Assembly (NCBI GenBank): GCA_049514215.1
Contig: JBEKVI010000006.1
Location: forward strand, 96,618 to 160,617
Direction of reading: 5' to 3'
DNA length: 64,000 bases
From: BOG-994 sp049514215
Lineage (GTDB): Bacteria > Pseudomonadota > Gammaproteobacteria > Burkholderiales > Burkholderiaceae_D
Below are positions 16,837-24,989 of the stretch, one piece after another (position 1 is the first letter of the stretch; the number at the start of each line of letters is the position of its first letter). Below the pieces are notes generated by a model that was not told the origin of the DNA, did not search any database, and saw only the letters and a list, made by a program, of their open reading frames with translations. The translations under genes were made by a program, and so were the position numbers.

Positions 16837-18149
16837 ATACAATCCGGCGTCTCGTCTCCAGTGCGCCCGATTTCTCGAGCGCTTTGGATGCGCTTCTACG
16901 CTATGACACGGATGACGATTCGGATGCCGACCAGGCGGCGGCCCGAATTTTGCGCGACGTCAAGGCGCGGGGCGACGTCGCGGTGCTGGAATACACGGAG
17001 CGCTTCGATCAGTTTCGGGCGGTGTCGGTTGCGGCCCTCGAAATCATGCCCGCCGAACTCGAGCGCGCCTTGCGAGAGCTACCCGAGGCGCAGCGCCGGG
17101 CATTGCGCACCGCCGCCGAGCGCATCACCGCTTACCACGAACACCAACGGGCCGCGTCCTGGCGGTACACGGAAGAAAGCGGAACGGAACTCGGCCAGAA
17201 GATTACTGCTTTGGATCGGGTCGGGCTCTACGTTCCGGGAGGCAAAGCGGCCTACCCCTCGTCGCTGCTCATGAACGCGCTTCCGGCAAAGGTGGCGGGT
17301 GTGGGCGAGATCGTCCTCGTCACCCCGACTCCCCGTGGCGAACGCAATCCCCTTGTTCTCGCCGCCGCCGCCATCGCCGGGGTGGGTCGGGTCTTTGCCA
17401 TTGGCGGAGCCCAAGCCGTGGGCGCTTTGGCCTACGGTACGCAGACGGTCCCAGCAGTCGACAAAATCGTGGGCCCGGGCAACGCCTACGTAGCGGCTGC
17501 CAAGCGAAGGGTCTTTGGAGTCGTTGGGATCGACATGATTGCGGGACCCTCGGAAATCCTCGTGATCGCCGACGGATCGGCCCCGCCCGATTGGGTCGCG
17601 ATGGATCTGTTTTCGCAGGCGGAGCACGACGAGGCCGCCCAGGCCATTCTGCTGTGCCCGGACCGGCGCTACCTCGATGCCGTCGAGAAGGCGCTCGAAG
17701 CTCTCTTGCCGGAGCTCCCGCGCGCTGCGATTATCCAGGTCTCGCTAACGAACCGGTGCGCCTTGATCGAGGTGGCCGATCTCAAGGAAGCGTGCGATCT
17801 GTCGAACCGCATCGCTCCGGAACATTTGGAGCTTTCCGTACGCGATCCCGAGGGTCTGCTCGCCCATATCCGACACGCAGGTGCGATCTTTATGGGTCCT
17901 TACAGTTCAGAGTCTCTCGGAGACTATTGCGCCGGACCGAATCACGTTTTGCCCACGGCCCGCACGGCGCGCTTCTCATCGCCTCTGGGTGTCTACGACT
18001 TTCAGAAGCGCTCGAGCATCATCAAGGTCAGTCGGGCCGGTGCAAGCGTGCTGGGCCGTGTGGCAAAGGAGCTGGCGTTAGGCGAGGGTCTTGAGGCTCA
18101 TGCGCGTTCAGCCGAACTGCGCATCGAACCGGGCGAGTCAACGCGATGA
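16833..18149 (+). CDS. hisD: Histidinol dehydrogenase HisD
   Basis: A 438-residue zinc enzyme catalysing the last two oxidations to histidine. Visible family elements: GLYVPGGKAAYPSSLLMNA, VDKIVGPGNAYVAAAKR, DMIAGPSEILV, and the HxxxE-type end motif. Length is normal (about 434). I chose the ATG at 16833, overlapping the hisG stop by 4 bases; the frame stays open upstream to 16458, but that part lies inside hisG and has no HisD similarity. Its stop overlaps hisC by 4 bases. Confidence 0.97.
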   Translation: MNTIRRLVSSAPDFSSALDALLRYDTDDDSDADQAAARILRDVKARGDVAVLEYTERFDQFRAVSVAALEIMPAELERALRELPEAQRRALRTAAERITAYHEHQRAASWRYTEESGTELGQKITALDRVGLYVPGGKAAYPSSLLMNALPAKVAGVGEIVLVTPTPRGERNPLVLAAAAIAGVGRVFAIGGAQAVGALAYGTQTVPAVDKIVGPGNAYVAAAKRRVFGVVGIDMIAGPSEILVIADGSAPPDWVAMDLFSQAEHDEAAQAILLCPDRRYLDAVEKALEALLPELPRAAIIQVSLTNRCALIEVADLKEACDLSNRIAPEHLELSVRDPEGLLAHIRHAGAIFMGPYSSESLGDYCAGPNHVLPTARTARFSSPLGVYDFQKRSSIIKVSRAGASVLGRVAKELALGEGLEAHARSAELRIEPGESTR

Positions 18150-19279
18150 AGGAGCCACCACGCACAATGGCGCTCGCGCAGCGCGTGGCCTCGGTCCTGC
18201 GCGAAGACGTGCTGACCATGCAGGCGTATCCCGTGGCGCAGTCAGAGGGGTTCGTCAAGCTTGATCTGATGGAGAATCCATTTACCCTACCGCAGGCCAT
18301 CAGGGCGGAACTGGGCCAGCGCATGGCCGAACTCGCCGTGAATCGTTATCCCGCGCCGCGGCCGCCGGGCCTGTTGGGGGCGATCCGCAAGGCCATGGCG
18401 GTTCCGGATTCCGCGGAGATTCTGTTGGGTAACGGTTCGGACGAGCTCATCAACATCCTGGCCATGGGGTGCGCGAAACCAGGTGCGAAGATTCTGTCGC
18501 TGGCGCCTAGCTTCGTCATGTACGAGTTCTCGGCGCGCCTCGCGCAGATCGGATTTGTCAGTGTTCCCTTGCGGCCGGACTTCTCGCTCGATCTCGACGC
18601 GACCCTGAGTGCGATCGCGCAACATCGCCCCGCGTTGATCTATCTCTCATATCCGAACAATCCCACGGGAACCCTATATCCGCGTGCTGCCGTCGAGGCA
18701 ATCCTGGCCGCAGCGCCTGGGCTTGTCATCGTCGATGAAGCCTACCAGCCGTTCGCTTTGGACACCTTCATGCCCTTGGCCGGATCCGTCGACCAACTGC
18801 TGGTCATGCGGACTCTTTCCAAGAGCGGGTTGGCCGGAGCGCGCCTCGGATATGTCGTCGGCAAGCCCGAGTGGATCGAGCAGTTTGACAAGCTGCGCCC
18901 TCCGTTTAACGTCAATGTCTTCACCCAGTGTTATTCGGAGCTGGTGCTCGAGCGACTCGAGATTCTCGATGAGCAGGCAAAGCTGCTGCGCGCTGAGCGC
19001 ACCCGGCTTGCCGCCGAGCTGGCTGCCCGGGCTGGCATCACTGTGTTCCCTTCGGCGGCCAATTTCATCCTTTTTCGGATCGACAGCGACGACCCAGAGA
19101 CAGCCACGAGGGTATTCGAGGGACTTAAGGCGCGAAAGGTGCTCATCAAGAATCTCTCTCGCGCCCATCCGTTGCTCGCCAACTGCTTGCGTGTTACCGT
19201 GTCCTACCCCGAGGAAAACGCCGCATTTCTTGCGGCCTTGGGGGCCAGCCTGGATGCCAGTCCGGGGGGCCCCGTCTAG
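18146..19279 (+). CDS. hisC: Histidinol-phosphate aminotransferase HisC
   Basis: A 377-residue fold-type I PLP aminotransferase. The Schiff-base lysine is Lys226 in TLSKSGLAGARLGY; PLP-binding elements NGSDELINIL, YPNNPTGT and VDEAYQPF are all present. It converts imidazole-acetol phosphate and glutamate to histidinol phosphate. ATG overlaps the hisD stop; a second in-frame ATG at 18167 is possible. Six bases separate it from hisB. No anomalies. Confidence 0.96.
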   Translation: MKEPPRTMALAQRVASVLREDVLTMQAYPVAQSEGFVKLDLMENPFTLPQAIRAELGQRMAELAVNRYPAPRPPGLLGAIRKAMAVPDSAEILLGNGSDELINILAMGCAKPGAKILSLAPSFVMYEFSARLAQIGFVSVPLRPDFSLDLDATLSAIAQHRPALIYLSYPNNPTGTLYPRAAVEAILAAAPGLVIVDEAYQPFALDTFMPLAGSVDQLLVMRTLSKSGLAGARLGYVVGKPEWIEQFDKLRPPFNVNVFTQCYSELVLERLEILDEQAKLLRAERTRLAAELAARAGITVFPSAANFILFRIDSDDPETATRVFEGLKARKVLIKNLSRAHPLLANCLRVTVSYPEENAAFLAALGASLDASPGGPV

Positions 19280-19285
19280 CCCATC

Positions 19286-19873
19286 ATGAGAATCGGCGAC
19301 GTTACGCGCAATACCGCTGAAACCAGGATCCGTGTCTCCGTCAATCTGGATGGAACCGGACAGGCCGTTCTCGCAACGGGCGTCCCATTTCTTGATCACA
19401 TGCTCGACCAAGTCGCGCGCCACGGTCTCGTCGACCTGGAGATTGCCGCAGACGGCGACCTGCACATCGACGCGCACCATACCGTCGAAGACATCGGAAT
19501 CACTCTGGGCCAGGCGGTGAACCGAGCGATCGGTGCGAAGGCGGGGATTCGGCGCTACGGCCACGCCTACGTGCCCCTGGATGAGGCGCTTTCTCGAGTC
19601 GTCATCGATTTCTCGGGGCGGCCGGGTCTGGATTTTCATGTCGACTGGAAACGCGCGATGATTGGACAGTTCGACGTCGATCTGGCGCACGAGTTTTTCC
19701 AGGGGTTTGTGAATCACGCGCTCGTCACGTTGCATGTTGATAACCTGCGCGGAGAAAACGCTCACCACCAATGCGAAACCGTGTTCAAGGCGTTTGGGCG
19801 GGCCTTGCGAATGGCGATCGAACTCGACCCGCGCATGGCGGGCGTGGTGCCCTCCACCAAGGGAATTCTTTGA
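19286..19873 (+). CDS. hisB: Imidazoleglycerol-phosphate dehydratase HisB (monofunctional)
   Basis: A 195-residue IGP dehydratase with the paired metal-binding motifs DAHHTVEDIGITLG and ENAHHQCETVFKAFGRA, and the LDHMLDQVARHG opening. It lacks the N-terminal HAD histidinol-phosphatase domain of E. coli HisB, so a separate phosphatase must exist elsewhere. Length fits the monofunctional form. Thirty bases separate it from hisH. Confidence 0.97.
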   Translation: MRIGDVTRNTAETRIRVSVNLDGTGQAVLATGVPFLDHMLDQVARHGLVDLEIAADGDLHIDAHHTVEDIGITLGQAVNRAIGAKAGIRRYGHAYVPLDEALSRVVIDFSGRPGLDFHVDWKRAMIGQFDVDLAHEFFQGFVNHALVTLHVDNLRGENAHHQCETVFKAFGRALRMAIELDPRMAGVVPSTKGIL

Positions 19874-19903
19874 ATCCGGCCCTCTAGGCCCTTCTTATTT
19901 CGC

Positions 19904-20551
19904 ATGACTCGCATCGCAATCGTCGACTACGGCATGGGGAATCTCCGCTCCGTGTTCCAGGCTTTGCGCCACGCGGCCCCGCAAGCCCAGGTGGAGGTCA
20001 CGAGTCTCGAATCGGCCATACGAGCGGCCGATCGGATCGTTTTGCCGGGGCAGGGGGCTATGCCGGCCTGTATGGCGACCCTGGCCGCCTCCGGGCTCAC
20101 CGAGGCCGTTTTGGAGGCAGCCCGTTCCAAACCCCTCTTAGGCGTTTGTCTTGGCGAGCAGATGCTGTGCGACCTCAGTGACGAGGGCCCCACACGCGGG
20201 TTGGGCCTTATTCCCGGACGATGCATTCGATTTGACGGCCAGAGTACGCACTCGGGCTCACCTCGCCTGAAGATTCCGCATATGGGCTGGAACCGTGTGC
20301 GCCAGTCACGCGTTAAGGAAAAGGCGCATCCCCTCTGGGCGAATATTCCGGACCAGACCTGGTTTTACTTCGTCCACAGTTACTATGTGCAAACGCTCGA
20401 CCCGGCCCACTCGGTTGGGGTCACCGAGTATGGCGAACCCTTTACCTGTGCCATCGCACGCGATAATATTTTTGCTACGCAATTTCACCCGGAGAAAAGC
20501 GCTGCCCTGGGCCTTCGGCTCTATCGGAACTTTGTCGAGTGGCATCCCTGA
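19904..20551 (+). CDS. hisH: Imidazole glycerol phosphate synthase glutaminase subunit HisH
   Basis: A 215-residue class I glutamine amidotransferase. The triad is Cys82 (GVCLGEQML), His195 and Glu197 (QFHPEKS); the oxyanion strand is LPGQGAMP. It supplies ammonia to HisF through the HisF barrel. Length is normal (about 200-215). It follows hisB and precedes hisA, as in most proteobacterial his clusters. Confidence 0.96.
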   Translation: MTRIAIVDYGMGNLRSVFQALRHAAPQAQVEVTSLESAIRAADRIVLPGQGAMPACMATLAASGLTEAVLEAARSKPLLGVCLGEQMLCDLSDEGPTRGLGLIPGRCIRFDGQSTHSGSPRLKIPHMGWNRVRQSRVKEKAHPLWANIPDQTWFYFVHSYYVQTLDPAHSVGVTEYGEPFTCAIARDNIFATQFHPEKSAALGLRLYRNFVEWHP

Positions 20552-20608
20552 CATCCGAGCGCATGGCGTAATCTCCCCAAGGTTCTTCCCCTCCCGACCC
20601 CTTTATCC

Positions 20609-21247
20609 ATGCTATTGATCCCGGCGATCGATCTGAAGGACGGACATTGCGTCCGCTTGCGGCAGGGAGATATGAATGACGCGACCCTGTTTTCAGAGGA
20701 TCCGGCAGCCATGGCGCGTCACTGGGTCGCCCAAGGGGCACGTCGGCTCCACCTCGTCGATCTGAACGGAGCCGTGCGCGTTTTGGATGACGGACTGGCC
20801 TACGTGATCATCGGCACGGCGGCGGTCAAGAATCCGGGCTTTCTTCACGATGCCTGCGGCGCGTTTCCTGGACAGATCATCGTCGGCCTGGACGCGAAAG
20901 ACGGCAAGGTGGCGACCGACGGCTGGTCGAAGATGACGCGCCACGAGGTCATCGATCTAGCTCGCAAGTTCGAAGATTACGGTGTCGAAGCATTGATTTA
21001 CACGGACATCGGACGGGACGGCATGCTCTCGGGCATCAACATCGCGGCCACCGTGAAGCTGGCCCAGTCGGTGACAATCCCCATCATCGCCAGTGGTGGT
21101 CTGGCCAGGATCGAAGACGTTGAGGCCCTCTGCGCGATAGAGGACGAAGGCGTCAATGGGGTAATCTGTGGTCGTGCCATCTACACTGGTGATCTGGATT
21201 TCAAATCTGCCCAGGCAAAAGCCGACGCGCTGAGCCCGGAAGAATGA
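20609..21247 (+). CDS. hisA: ProFAR isomerase HisA with 35-residue internal deletion
   Basis: A (beta-alpha)8 barrel enzyme opening the ribose ring of ProFAR. This copy has 212 residues, against about 245 in the family. N- and C-terminal parts align well: catalytic Asp8 (IPAIDLKDG), Asp95 (VGLDAKDG), and the ASGG and GRAIY phosphate-site segments. But LVDLNGA (residues 49-55) jumps within nine residues to YVIIGT. The normal stretch between them holds helix 2, strand 3 and the GGGIR phosphate-binding loop, about 35 residues. The frame is intact. A barrel missing these elements is unlikely to work; the lesion may be real or an assembly error. Confidence 0.9.
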   Translation: MLLIPAIDLKDGHCVRLRQGDMNDATLFSEDPAAMARHWVAQGARRLHLVDLNGAVRVLDDGLAYVIIGTAAVKNPGFLHDACGAFPGQIIVGLDAKDGKVATDGWSKMTRHEVIDLARKFEDYGVEALIYTDIGRDGMLSGINIAATVKLAQSVTIPIIASGGLARIEDVEALCAIEDEGVNGVICGRAIYTGDLDFKSAQAKADALSPEE

Positions 21248-21360
21248 ACGAGGCGATCTGAAATTCCGGATTTGGCGCGATACCAAACCCGAGTTGATTC
21301 GACCGGCCGGCCGTTCGGATCCGAAGGCTGGAGCGATTCGGAGACCCTGACGACTTAAAT

Positions 21361-22122
21361 ATGCTAGCCAAGCGAATCATTCCCTGTCTTGATGTCACCG
21401 CCGGCCGAGTGGTGAAAGGCGTCAATTTCGTGGCCCTGAGGGACGCTGGGGATCCCGTGGCGATCGCCCGCGGCTACGATGCGGCTGGCGCCGACGAACT
21501 GGCCTTTCTCGATATCACGGCCAGCTCCGACGATCGCGATCTCATTCTCCCGGTTATCGAAGCCGTTGCAGATCAGGTCTTCATACCCCTGACGGTCGGT
21601 GGAGGGGTGAGGTCGGTGAGCGACGTTCGACGTCTTCTGAACTCGGGTGCCGATAAGGTCAGCATGAACTCCAGCGCCGTCGCAGATCCCCGGCTCGTGG
21701 CTTCGGCTTCGGATCGGTTCGGGGCCCAGTGCATCGTCGTGGCCGTTGACGCAAAGGCAGAGCCCGATGGTCGCTGGCAGGTCTACACGCATGGCGGGCG
21801 GCGCGCGACCGGGCTCGATGCCGTCGAGTGGGCGGTTCGGGCGGCCCAATTGGGTGCCGGAGAAATTCTTCTGACCAGCATGGACCGCGATGGCACCGGG
21901 ATCGGCTTCGATCTCGAGCTCACTCGCGCGGTGGCAGACGCGGTATCGGTCCCGCTTATCGCCAGCGGCGGGGTGGGTTCCCTCGCCCATCTGGCGGAAG
22001 GCGTTGTCAAAGGGGGCGCCGATGCCGTGCTTGCCGCGAGCATCTTCCATTTCGGCACCTTTAGCATTGGGCAGGCGAAGGCTTATATGGCGGACCAGGG
22101 CATCCCGATGCGAATCGAATAA
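21361..22122 (+). CDS. hisF: Imidazole glycerol phosphate synthase cyclase subunit HisF
   Basis: A 253-residue (beta-alpha)8 barrel. Catalytic Asp11 (IPCLD) and Asp130 (VAVDAK) are present, as are the phosphate loops TVGGGVRS and ASGGVGS. With HisH it makes IGP and AICAR from PRFAR. Full length, in contrast to the related barrel HisA just upstream. It follows hisA after a 113-base gap, the longest in the operon, in which I see no clear promoter. Confidence 0.97.
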   Translation: MLAKRIIPCLDVTAGRVVKGVNFVALRDAGDPVAIARGYDAAGADELAFLDITASSDDRDLILPVIEAVADQVFIPLTVGGGVRSVSDVRRLLNSGADKVSMNSSAVADPRLVASASDRFGAQCIVVAVDAKAEPDGRWQVYTHGGRRATGLDAVEWAVRAAQLGAGEILLTSMDRDGTGIGFDLELTRAVADAVSVPLIASGGVGSLAHLAEGVVKGGADAVLAASIFHFGTFSIGQAKAYMADQGIPMRIE

Positions 22123-22132
22123 GAGAATATTC

Positions 22133-22543
22133 ATGGCAGAATCTTCGCAATGGTTGGACCAGGTAAGCTGGGATGCAAACGGACTCGTATCAGTCATCGT
22201 TCAAGAGCGGGCCTCGGGCGACGTGCTGATGTTCGCCCACATGAATCGCGAAGCGCTGCTGGCGACTCTGGAGCAGGGCGAGGCGGTGTTTTGGAGCCGT
22301 TCGCGCAAGCGTCTGTGGCATAAGGGAGAGCAATCGGGACACATCCAGAAAGTGGTGGAAATTAGACTCGATTGCGATGCCGATGCCCTTTTGCTCTCGG
22401 TCGAGCAAGTCGCGGGAATCGCCTGTCATACCGGACGCCACAGCTGCTTTTTTCGACGGCTTGAGGCTTCGGCCGCAGTCCAGCCGGTGTGGAAGGAAGT
22501 CGAGCCCGTGCTGGTCGATCCGGTAACCTTATATTCCAAATGA
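22133..22543 (+). CDS. hisI: Phosphoribosyl-AMP cyclohydrolase HisI
   Basis: A 136-residue monofunctional cyclohydrolase (third pathway step). Zinc and magnesium site elements are visible: LDCDADALLLSVEQ and the cysteine-bearing CHTGRHSCFFR, plus FWSRSRKRLWHKGEQSGH. The ATG at 22133 lies ten bases after hisF; the frame is open further upstream inside hisF but without similarity. Its stop overlaps the hisE ATG by 4 bases. Split hisI and hisE, rather than the E. coli HisIE fusion, is usual in Betaproteobacteria. Confidence 0.95.
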   Translation: MAESSQWLDQVSWDANGLVSVIVQERASGDVLMFAHMNREALLATLEQGEAVFWSRSRKRLWHKGEQSGHIQKVVEIRLDCDADALLLSVEQVAGIACHTGRHSCFFRRLEASAAVQPVWKEVEPVLVDPVTLYSK

Positions 22544-22893
22544 GTGACTTACTGGCACGACTGACCGCCGTCATCGAAGCCCGACGTGCGGCCGATCCCG
22601 AGAAATCCTACGTGGCGCGGCTCTTTGCCAAAGGCGAGGATGCCATCTTGAAGAAGATCGGGGAGGAAGCGACCGAGACCGTCATGGCGGCCAAAGACGG
22701 TCACCCGGATCGGATCGTCGCCGAGACGGCCGATTTGTGGTTTCATTCGATGGTCCTTCTGGCGCTGCACGGCCTGTCGGCCGAAGACGTACTAAAAGAA
22801 CTGGCGCGCCGGGAGGGTCTGTCGGGTTTGGACGAGATGGCGCTGCGCAAAGTCAGGCAACGGGAACTCGATCCTGGGGGGAACTGTGATTAA
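22540..22893 (+). CDS. hisE: Phosphoribosyl-ATP pyrophosphatase HisE
   Basis: A 117-residue all-alpha pyrophosphohydrolase of the MazG-like fold (second pathway step). The metal-binding EEATETVMAAK and EtADLWFH motifs are clear, with KGEDAILKKIGEE ahead. It starts at an ATG overlapping hisI by 4 bases and ends overlapping the GTG of the HIT gene by 8. The frame extends 17 codons upstream, but those residues lie inside hisI. Confidence 0.94.
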   Translation: MSDLLARLTAVIEARRAADPEKSYVARLFAKGEDAILKKIGEEATETVMAAKDGHPDRIVAETADLWFHSMVLLALHGLSAEDVLKELARREGLSGLDEMALRKVRQRELDPGGNCD

Positions 22894-23248
22894 CGAGTGT
22901 ATCTTCTGTCAGATCGTCAAGGGTCAGATTCCGGCAAAGCTGGTCTACGAGGACGAAGACGTTGTCGTTTTTCCGGACATCCGGCCGGCGGCACCGATCC
23001 ACCTCCTCATCGTACCCAAGCTCCATATCGAGACCCTCGCGGACTGCGAAACCCAACATCACCCTCTGTTGGGTAAAATGTTGGGTCTAGCGCCCCGACT
23101 GGCCCGGGAACACGGAGTTGGCTTTGAGGGCAAGGACGAGGCTGGCGGATTCAAGACGCTGGTCAATACCGGTCCCGGCGGCGGCCAAGAGGTCTATCAT
23201 CTGCACATTCACGTGCTGGGCGGCCCAAAGCCCTGGAAACCGCGCTAA
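22886..23248 (+). CDS. hinT: HIT-family nucleotide-binding hydrolase (HinT)
   Basis: A 120-residue histidine-triad protein with the HLHIHVLGG triad motif near the C-terminus and the CIFCQIVKGQIPAK start typical of HinT. The family hydrolyses AMP-lysine and other purine phosphoramidates. Begins at GTG 22886, overlapping hisE by 8 bases. Position after hisE and before tatA is conserved in Betaproteobacteria. Length is normal. Confidence 0.93.
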   Translation: MINECIFCQIVKGQIPAKLVYEDEDVVVFPDIRPAAPIHLLIVPKLHIETLADCETQHHPLLGKMLGLAPRLAREHGVGFEGKDEAGGFKTLVNTGPGGGQEVYHLHIHVLGGPKPWKPR

Positions 23249-23329
23249 TCGCGAAGCCCGGCGAACGGGCGACTGGGATGTAATTCGGGGTAACTTGCAG
23301 GCGGGGCGCGTCCCGCGGGAGATTCAAAA

Positions 23330-23551
23330 ATGGGTAGCTTTAGCATCTGGCACTGGTTGATCGTCCTGGCGATCGTGCTTTTGGTCTTCGGAACGAAAAA
23401 ATTGCGGAATATTGGGGAGGACTTGGGTGGCGCAGTGAAGGGATTCAAGGAAGGCATGAAGGACCCCGATCAGACTTCGACGGAGGAGCCCCCTCGCGTT
23501 GCGGATAAAACAACGATTGATGTCGAAGCCAAAGAAAAGAACCACGTATAG
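23330..23551 (+). CDS. tatA: Sec-independent translocase subunit TatA
   Basis: A 73-residue TatA: one N-terminal transmembrane helix (SIWHWLIVLAIVLLVFGTKK), the F-G hinge, then an amphipathic helix (GEDLGGAVKGFKEGMKD) and a charged tail. It oligomerises to form the protein-conducting element of the Tat system. First of tatABC; a 115-base gap precedes tatB. The Rieske protein encoded 6 kb downstream is a likely substrate. Confidence 0.95.
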   Translation: MGSFSIWHWLIVLAIVLLVFGTKKLRNIGEDLGGAVKGFKEGMKDPDQTSTEEPPRVADKTTIDVEAKEKNHV

Positions 23552-23666
23552 GCCCAAACGCCAGGGCGAGTCTCTCCAGTTCTCGCGGATATCCATTCGA
23601 TGCGCGGCGCCTGAAGCCGCAGCGCCTGTGCGGCCGTAGACGCCGCTTAACTGTCCGCTGATCCTC

Positions 23667-24170
23667 ATGTTTGGAATCGACGTTGAAAAGCTGGCTATTA
23701 TCGGGACGGTCGCGCTGATCGTTCTGGGGCCGGAACGCCTCCCGCGCCTGGCGCGAACTCTCGGGGCGCTTCTGGGCAGGGCGCAGCGCTACATGGCCGA
23801 CGTCAAGGCCGAGGTCGCCCGCGAGATCCAGCTCGATGAGCTGAAAAACGTGCGTGATACGGTGCGTGACGCGGCCCGCAACGTGGAGAGTTCTGTCTAC
23901 GGCAAATTTGCCCAGACGCAAAGCGACATTACGCAGGCGATCGGAAACCTGTCCGGTGGTGCGTCCCCGACTACGTCGGCCGAGCCAGCCGCGGAGACCC
24001 GTCCGGCGCCGCTTCCTGCTTCACGCAAGAAGCTCGAAAAATGGCGTCGCAACATGGCCCAGCGCCAGGGCGCCACCCCGTTGTGGTATCGGCTCGAGCA
24101 CCGTCAACGCACTCGGCTTTTGTCCGGGGCGGCGCGAGTAGCGCGCTACCGCACCCGGCCGTCGCGCTAG
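23667..24170 (+). CDS. tatB: Sec-independent translocase subunit TatB
   Basis: A 167-residue TatB. It starts MFGIDVEKLAIIGTVALIVL with the transmembrane helix carrying the conserved glutamate region and GPERLP hinge, then a long amphipathic/coiled region to about residue 100 and a Pro/Ala-rich, basic C-terminal tail. It receives twin-arginine signal peptides with TatC. Twenty bases separate it from tatC. Length is within the usual 140-170. Confidence 0.94.
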   Translation: MFGIDVEKLAIIGTVALIVLGPERLPRLARTLGALLGRAQRYMADVKAEVAREIQLDELKNVRDTVRDAARNVESSVYGKFAQTQSDITQAIGNLSGGASPTTSAEPAAETRPAPLPASRKKLEKWRRNMAQRQGATPLWYRLEHRQRTRLLSGAARVARYRTRPSR

Positions 24171-24189
24171 GTCGCCGGGTCGATACAGC

Positions 24190-24981
24190 ATGAGTGATCC
24201 CAAACGGATTGAATCGGCATCAGCCGATGAGGGCGAATCCTTCATCTCTCATCTGGTCGAGTTGCGTACGCGTCTGGTGCGTGCTTCGATCGCCGTGATC
24301 GGCGTATTCGTTTGTCTCATGCCCTTTTCCGCGCGCATCTACGATCTCTTGGCCGCTCCGATGCTCCATGCGCTACCTGCCGGTACGCGCATGATCGCCA
24401 CGGGAGTGGTCACTCCGTTTCTCGTGCCCGTAAAGGTGACGCTTCTCGCCGCGTTCGTCATCGCGCTACCCTGGGTTTTGTATCAGGCCTGGGCCTTCAT
24501 CGCGCCGGGCCTCTATACCAGCGAGAAACGACTCGCGTTGCCCATCATCGTCTCGAGCTTCCTGTTGTTTCTGTGTGGGATTGCGTTTTCGTACTTCGTC
24601 GTCTTCGGCACTGTATTTCGCGTCATCAACGAATTCGCTCCGAAGTCGGTTAGCGTCGCTCCGGATATCGACAGCTATCTGAGTTTCGTCATGACCATGT
24701 TCCTGGCCTTTGGAGTGACATTCGAGGTGCCCGTCGTGATCGTGGTGCTAGTGCGCTTCGGGGTCATAACGGTGGCGCAGCTCAAACAGATCCGCCCCTA
24801 TATGATTGTCGGGGCCTTTATCGTGGCCGCCGTGGTCACGCCGCCGGACGCCATGTCGATGATGCTGCTCGCGGTGCCCTTGATCGTGCTCTACGAGGCG
24901 GGTATTTTGGCGGCCGGCTTTGTTTCGGCCCGAGGCGCGGTCGATCCCGACGCGGCCACGACCAAGTCCGCCTCTTCCTAG
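24190..24981 (+). CDS. tatC: Sec-independent translocase subunit TatC
   Basis: A 263-residue polytopic protein with six predicted transmembrane segments and the family start SHLVELRTRLVRASIAV, plus the periplasmic YQAWAFIAPGLYTSEKR loop. TatC is the core receptor for RR signal peptides. It is the last gene of the long plus-strand run and converges with the HDOD gene nine bases downstream. Length is typical (about 250). Confidence 0.96.
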   Translation: MSDPKRIESASADEGESFISHLVELRTRLVRASIAVIGVFVCLMPFSARIYDLLAAPMLHALPAGTRMIATGVVTPFLVPVKVTLLAAFVIALPWVLYQAWAFIAPGLYTSEKRLALPIIVSSFLLFLCGIAFSYFVVFGTVFRVINEFAPKSVSVAPDIDSYLSFVMTMFLAFGVTFEVPVVIVVLVRFGVITVAQLKQIRPYMIVGAFIVAAVVTPPDAMSMMLLAVPLIVLYEAGILAAGFVSARGAVDPDAATTKSASS

Positions 24982-24989
24982 GCGCGCGC

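Noticed and set aside
18674..19771. Long minus-strand open frame of 365 codons opposite hisC-hisB
   Set aside because: Antisense shadow of two well-conserved genes in a GC-rich genome; no family features or binding site.
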